Below the pieces are notes generated by a model. It saw nothing but the letters and a program-made list of their open reading frames with translations. It did not search any database and was not told where the DNA came from. A stretch of DNA of 64,000 nt from Bacillus sp. FJAT-26390 (GTDB lineage: Bacteria > Bacillota > Bacilli > Paenibacillales > Paenibacillaceae): NCBI RefSeq assembly GCF_001682865.1, contig NZ_MAQX01000011.1, positions 409,692 to 473,691 on the forward strand. The letters run 5' to 3'. This document shows, in pieces, positions 63,136 through 64,000 of this stretch (position 1 is its first letter; the number at the start of each line of letters is the position of its first letter). Position numbers and translations under genes: made by a program.

Positions 63136-64000
63136 ATGAAAGCACTCACTTATCAAGGAATGAAAAAAGTAAAGGTAAAAGAAGTTTCCGATGCTTCTAT
63201 TCAAAAGCCAGACGATGTATTAGTACGCATTACAACAACTGCAATTTGCGGCTCGGATCTCCATATTTATAATGGAGAAATTCCGAACATGCCAGATAAT
63301 TACGTGATTGGGCATGAGCCAATGGGAATCGTCGAAGCCGTTGGCCCCGAGGTCACACATGTCAAAAAAGGGGATCGTGTCATTATTCCGTTTAACGTCG
63401 CATGCGGCCAATGCTGGTTTTGCAATCATCAGCTTGAAAGCCAGTGTGACAATTCGAATGAATTTTTACATGGAGATTCAGGCGGATATTTTGGTTATTC
63501 GGAGACATACGGCGGGTATGCAGGCGGTCAAGCTGAATTGCTGCGCGTTCCTTACGGCAATTTTGTTCCGTTTAAAGTGCCAGAGGATGCAGAGCTTGAG
63601 GATGAGAAGCTTGTCTTCCTCTCCGACATTATTCCTACTGCGTATTGGAGCGTAGACAATGCAGGCGTCAAAAAAGGCGATACCGTTATTATTTTGGGGA
63701 GCGGTCCAGTAGGCTTGCTGACGCAAAAGTTCGCTTGGAAAAAAGGCGCAAAACGAGTCATTGCCGTCGATTATGCAAAGTACCGGTTAGAGCATGCCAA
63801 AAAAACGAATAAGGTCGAGACGTTTAACGTAGGAGAGATGGATGATCTTGTTGAGCATCTAAAAGAGATTACCGGCGGCGGAGCGGATGTGGTCATTGAT
63901 TGCGTCGGACTCGACTCAGAAAAAACAATCGCCGAAAAAATTCAAACGATGCTAAAGCTGCAAGGCGGCGGCTTGGGCGCTTTTCGGATGGCTGTTAATC
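63136..64000 (+). CDS. Zinc-dependent alcohol dehydrogenase, truncated by the window end
   Basis: 288 codons are visible with no stop before the window edge. It begins MKALTYQGMKKVKVKEV and has GSDLHIYNGE and GHEPMGIVEAVG (catalytic zinc), NVACGQCWFCNHQLESQC (structural zinc) and IILGSGPVGLL (NAD binding). The long insert with YFGYSETYGGYAGGQAELLRVPYG marks the glutathione-independent formaldehyde dehydrogenase-like MDR group. ATG at 63136 follows AAAGGGG; ATG at 63133 is adjacent. The C-terminal quarter lies outside. Confidence 0.9.
   Translation, partial: MKALTYQGMKKVKVKEVSDASIQKPDDVLVRITTTAICGSDLHIYNGEIPNMPDNYVIGHEPMGIVEAVGPEVTHVKKGDRVIIPFNVACGQCWFCNHQLESQCDNSNEFLHGDSGGYFGYSETYGGYAGGQAELLRVPYGNFVPFKVPEDAELEDEKLVFLSDIIPTAYWSVDNAGVKKGDTVIILGSGPVGLLTQKFAWKKGAKRVIAVDYAKYRLEHAKKTNKVETFNVGEMDDLVEHLKEITGGGADVVIDCVGLDSEKTIAEKIQTMLKLQGGGLGAFRMAVN

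Overview
The window looks like chromosome of a Paenibacillus-type, spore-forming, polysaccharide-degrading Firmicute. The evidence is an alpha/beta-type SASP gene, the polA-mutM-ytaF-coaE run with nrdR nearby, a large secreted protein with SLH domains and a CBM_X2-like module, a cyclodextrin glucanotransferase, a GH42 beta-galactosidase, and Gram-positive ribosome binding sites with frequent TTG/GTG starts. No CRISPR array, integrase or intact insertion sequence was seen.

Layout. 1-6 kb is an accessory stretch: non-coding dispersed repeats, a TetR regulator with a Bmr/NorA-like efflux pump, a YtrA-type GntR regulator with a two-gene ABC transporter, and broken ABC-2 permease genes. 6-24.5 kb is an alpha-glucan and secondary-metabolism region. 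It holds a forward neopullulanase-like gene, then a seven-gene minus-strand operon (reading 21.1 to 8.0 kb): GH13 neopullulanase, Zn-alcohol dehydrogenase, a sugar-binding protein without signal peptide, a RibD-type reductase, a MATE exporter, a single-module NRPS (C-A-PCP plus BtrH-like and ConA-like C-terminus), and a GH13 maltosyltransferase-like enzyme. It is flanked by a secreted CGTase and an Sfp-type phosphopantetheinyl transferase. 24.5-40 kb is repeat-rich: a DoxX gene with two tandem operators, a 2745-residue cell-surface beta-helix protein, an ISL3 transposase remnant, an ECF sigma/anti-sigma pair, a BlaI/BlaR1-like pair, and several decayed copies of tRNA-Ala ending at the intact tRNA-Ala(GGC). 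40-64 kb is mostly core: nrdR, SASP, SLT, coaE, ytaF, mutM, polA, a coupled EAL and CBS-GGDEF pair, the pst phosphate operon with phoU and a Pho box, a CBS-MCP protein, GH42 beta-galactosidase with a divergent AraC regulator, an M20 hydrolase, a split ThrE-type exporter, an APH-fold kinase, lipL and a truncated Zn-dehydrogenase at the right edge.

The most unusual item is the NRPS/glucan-enzyme operon. The adenylation domain signature reads as glycine, the C-terminus looks like a BtrH-type Cys acyltransferase, and the partner genes handle maltodextrins, redox steps on a sugar, export and PCP activation. I infer a small glycyl-modified sugar or pseudo-oligosaccharide as product; this is not shown by sequence alone. 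Three of the nearby starch genes also carry intrinsic terminators between promoter and start codon, which suggests shared attenuation control.
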